DNA of 8,028 nt, taken from the NCBI GenBank assembly GCA_946629475.1, contig CAMOXX010000121.1, positions 1 through 8,028 on the forward strand. Reading direction: 5' to 3'. The stretch comes from an uncultured Blautia sp. (GTDB lineage: Bacteria > Bacillota > Clostridia > Lachnospirales > Lachnospiraceae). The notes beneath the pieces are model-generated. The model was not told where the DNA came from, ran no database searches, and worked only from the letters and a program-made list of their open reading frames with translations. This document shows positions 5,678 through 8,028 of this stretch, in pieces; the stretch's first letter is position 1; every line of letters begins with the position of its first letter. Position numbers and translations under genes: made by a program.

Positions 5678-8028
5678 TGATCACGGCGTATACACCTGAG
5701 GCTTACCGGGAGTTTCTGCTGCCGTCAGAGAAAAACCTGGATTATCACATTCTGCTTGCCCACCGGTATTTCGGCCTGCACAGGGATCTCCTGGTCAGCC
5801 TGGAAAACATCGGGGGCTGCTGGAAAATCTGCCCTGGTTCGGATTATGACATTTACTGCGGTTCTCTGCGGCTGAACGAAGCTTTTCCCCTGTCGGGCGA
5901 GGAGGTGCTTCGGATCGTCACGCGGGACGGGGAGGACATCACCTTTCTTCCGAGAACAGTGGACCGCCCTCTTGCGCCTTTCCGGAAGATTCTTTTGAAG
6001 GATGGAACCGTGATCCGTATCGGAAGAGGCTCCGGAAACGAGATCCGCTATAATAACCGTGATCTTGTAGCGAGGGAACATGCGGTCCTGGCGAAGGAGG
6101 GAGAGACATGGAAAATCACATGCTGCAGCAGCAACGGAATGTATGTGAACGGAGAGTTTTCCAGGATGGATCACGGACTGAGTTACGGAGACTGTATCAA
6201 TATTCTGGGACTCAGCCTGATTTTCCTGGGAGACTGCCTTGCTGTCAATGCACTATCCGGAAACACGTATCTTGACGGCGCAGCGCTGTCCGGGGGATAC
6301 GGGGAGGGGATGGCGGAACAGATGAACCGCAGGGCAGGGTTTCCTTCATCGGGACGACTGTTCCACCGTTCCCCGCGTTTTCTGGAAACACTGGAAGAGG
6401 GAACGATCGAGATCGATGATCCGCCTCAGAGCATGGTGCGGGATCAGGGTTCACTGCTCTATACCGTCGGGCCGTCCCTCACGATGGTGCTTCCCATGGC
6501 CTGCGGTTCTTTCGCGATGATGTATGCCATGCGGAGATCCGGAGGAGGGAATGGATTCTTTTTCTACTCCGGGCTGGTGATGGCAGGTACGTCCGCGGCG
6601 GTGAGTGTCCTGTGGGCATTGCTTAACCGCAGGAGGCAGCAGAGGGAAGAGGAACACGAGGAGGAACAGAGATTTGTGTCCTACAGCGGTTATCTTCTCG
6701 AAAAGAAGGAGGAGATCCAGAAGCTTTACCGGAAAAACCGGGAAATCATGAACCGCATGTATCCGCATGTATCTGAAGTCCTGCAGTATGATAAGGATTC
6801 TGCCGGGCTGTGGAGCCGGAACCCGGATCAGGCCGATTTTCTGTCCCACCGGGTGGGAACAGGCGATATCCCCTTCCAGGTCCGCATAAAGGCGGGGAAA
6901 AAGAATTTCCGGGTGCGCCGGGATCCGCTTTCCGATAAGGCAGGCCTGCTGCGGGACAATTTTGAAACGCTTCAGGCAGTCCCGATCACGATCGACCTGC
7001 TGAGATTCCGGAAGGTCGGGATCATCAGTGACGGGACCGGGCACAGCAGCGCGGAGATTGCGAGGCTGCTGATGATTCAGATGGCAGCGAACAACTGCTA
7101 TACGGATGTTAAACTGGTAGTAGTCTACAATGGAGACAACCCGGATGAATGCGCCTTCTGGAGCTTCGCCAGATGGCTGCCCCATGTGTGGTCGGAGGAC
7201 AGAAAAACCCGGTATATGGCCTCTGACAAGAAGGAGGCGGGAGACATCTTCTTTGAACTGTCATCTGTCTTTCGCCGCAGGGTGAGGGAACAGGAAAAAT
7301 CCTCCCGGAACAGCGGGCTTCTGCCATATTATATCTTTATTATCGCGGATCCGGGGCTGATCGGGGAGGAGGCAATCTGCGGATATATTTTCGACCACGC
7401 GGAGGAATGCGGGCTTTCTGCGGTATTCCTGGCGGAATCCTACGATGCGCTGCCGAATACCTGTGAGCTTTTCGCGGAGGACACAGAGTCCTTTTCGGGA
7501 ATCTATGAAGCTTCCGGAAGAAATGTACGGACAAAGGTTGCCTATGATACCGCGGATACGGAGGCGTGCGTTTCCTTCAGCAGAAATCTGTGCGGGACAG
7601 AGGTGCAGCATGTACGGGGTGAAGGGAAAATCCCCCTGTCCCTGAGCTTCCTGGACATGTATCAGGTGTCGGGCGCAGAGGAGCTTTTTCCGCATCAGAG
7701 ATGGCTGAAAAACAGGACATATGAGAATATAAAGGGCTTTCTCGGGCGGAAGGCCGGAGATGCGCTGATGGTGCTGGATATTCATGAAAAGTATCACGGA
7801 CCGCACGGGCTGGTGGCGGGAATGACAGGATCCGGAAAGAGTGAGACGCTGCAGACCCTGATCCTGTCCCTGGCGGTGAATTACAGTCCGGATGATATCG
7901 CTTTTTTCATCATCGATTACAAGGGAGGAGGGCTGGCGAATCAGTTTGCCGGGCTTCCGCATATAGCAGGCAGTATTTCGAACCTTTCCGGAAGCCGGAT
8001 CCGACGGGCCATGGCCTCGATCAAGAGT
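5668..8028 (+). CDS. essC: EssC-like type VII secretion ATPase (FtsK/SpoIIIE family), N-terminal 787 residues, 3' truncated by window
   Basis: EssC is the membrane motor of Firmicute type VII (T7SSb) secretion. ATG at 5668 follows GAGG (5657-5660) and overlaps the preceding gene by 10 bases; an ATG at 5674 would give a four-base ATGA overlap instead. Residues 1-105 resemble the degenerate first FHA-like domain of EssC. Residues about 113-190 are the second, with IGRGSGNEI (118-126), AREH (135-138) and CSSNGMYVNG (153-162). Two membrane helices lie at about 267-288 and 297-319, followed by a charged coiled segment (321-370). Residues about 390-690 match the EssC linker/pre-ATPase region (IDLLRFRKVGIISDG; FARWLPHVWSEDRKTR). 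The first ATPase domain begins near 692, with Walker A GMTGSGKSE (718-726), Walker B FFIID (746-750) and KGGG (752-755). Full EssC proteins are about 1,300-1,500 residues with three such domains, so roughly half is missing here. I see no frameshift. Confidence 0.95.
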   Translation, partial: MGMMITAYTPEAYREFLLPSEKNLDYHILLAHRYFGLHRDLLVSLENIGGCWKICPGSDYDIYCGSLRLNEAFPLSGEEVLRIVTRDGEDITFLPRTVDRPLAPFRKILLKDGTVIRIGRGSGNEIRYNNRDLVAREHAVLAKEGETWKITCCSSNGMYVNGEFSRMDHGLSYGDCINILGLSLIFLGDCLAVNALSGNTYLDGAALSGGYGEGMAEQMNRRAGFPSSGRLFHRSPRFLETLEEGTIEIDDPPQSMVRDQGSLLYTVGPSLTMVLPMACGSFAMMYAMRRSGGGNGFFFYSGLVMAGTSAAVSVLWALLNRRRQQREEEHEEEQRFVSYSGYLLEKKEEIQKLYRKNREIMNRMYPHVSEVLQYDKDSAGLWSRNPDQADFLSHRVGTGDIPFQVRIKAGKKNFRVRRDPLSDKAGLLRDNFETLQAVPITIDLLRFRKVGIISDGTGHSSAEIARLLMIQMAANNCYTDVKLVVVYNGDNPDECAFWSFARWLPHVWSEDRKTRYMASDKKEAGDIFFELSSVFRRRVREQEKSSRNSGLLPYYIFIIADPGLIGEEAICGYIFDHAEECGLSAVFLAESYDALPNTCELFAEDTESFSGIYEASGRNVRTKVAYDTADTEACVSFSRNLCGTEVQHVRGEGKIPLSLSFLDMYQVSGAEELFPHQRWLKNRTYENIKGFLGRKAGDALMVLDIHEKYHGPHGLVAGMTGSGKSETLQTLILSLAVNYSPDDIAFFIIDYKGGGLANQFAGLPHIAGSISNLSGSRIRRAMASIKS

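Noticed and set aside
6451..7962. Minus-strand open frames (6451-7185 and 7261-7962) opposite essC
   Set aside because: They lie inside the EssC coding sequence, have low-complexity shadow composition and no recognisable motifs. The + strand translation is continuous and matches EssC throughout.
1..8028. CRISPR arrays, tRNA/rRNA genes, insertion sequences, attachment sites
   Set aside because: No regularly spaced repeats, cloverleaf-like sequences, transposase fragments or terminal inverted repeats were seen on either strand.

Overview
The window looks like a chromosomal segment of an anaerobic, probably gut-associated Firmicute of the Lachnospiraceae/Clostridia type. This rests on four things. 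A DUF4250-type small protein is present. The Shine-Dalgarno sites are strong (AAGGAG, AGGAGG). The promoters are sigma-A-like with TTGACA -35 boxes, and an EssC-type (T7SSb) secretion ATPase is present. Base composition looks like the mid-50s %GC in genes and clearly lower between genes (judged by eye, not counted). All supported genes are on the + strand, and the long minus-strand reading frames are shadows.

Region 1 (1-785) holds two unrelated short units. The first is the 3' end of a mannitol dehydrogenase/fructuronate reductase family gene, closed by a good intrinsic terminator. The second is a 57-residue DUF4250 protein with its own ribosome binding site and terminator.

Region 2 (about 850-3420) holds a 12-helix MFS carrier resembling the oxalate/formate antiporter (OFA) group, followed by a flavodoxin-fold oxidoreductase. 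The oxidoreductase carries a four-cysteine cluster and a C-terminal CxxC...CxxC zinc-ribbon-like knuckle. Each gene has its own recognisable promoter. The oxidoreductase promoter is near consensus and has a 13-bp palindrome at the predicted start point, so that gene is probably controlled by a repressor. I infer an uptake-and-reduce cassette for an unidentified small molecule. A strong terminator ends it.

Region 3 (about 3420 to the window end) is the start of a type VII secretion-like operon. A promoter region with repeated sequence blocks leads into three tightly packed genes with overlapping ends. They encode a vWA-transmembrane-FHA protein, a small soluble FHA protein, and the N-terminal 787 residues of an EssC-like membrane ATPase, cut by the window edge just after the Walker B of its first ATPase domain. 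All three contain FHA (phosphothreonine-reader) domains, and each departs from the FHA consensus at a different position. No WXG100 substrate, EsaA, EssA, EssB or EsaB gene lies in or before this part of the operon. They must be downstream, elsewhere, or absent.

Most worth following up: the FHA-rich T7SS entry module with a vWA protein that seems to lack a signal peptide, the repeats at its promoter, and the palindrome-controlled Fe-S/zinc-ribbon flavoprotein beside the OFA-like carrier.
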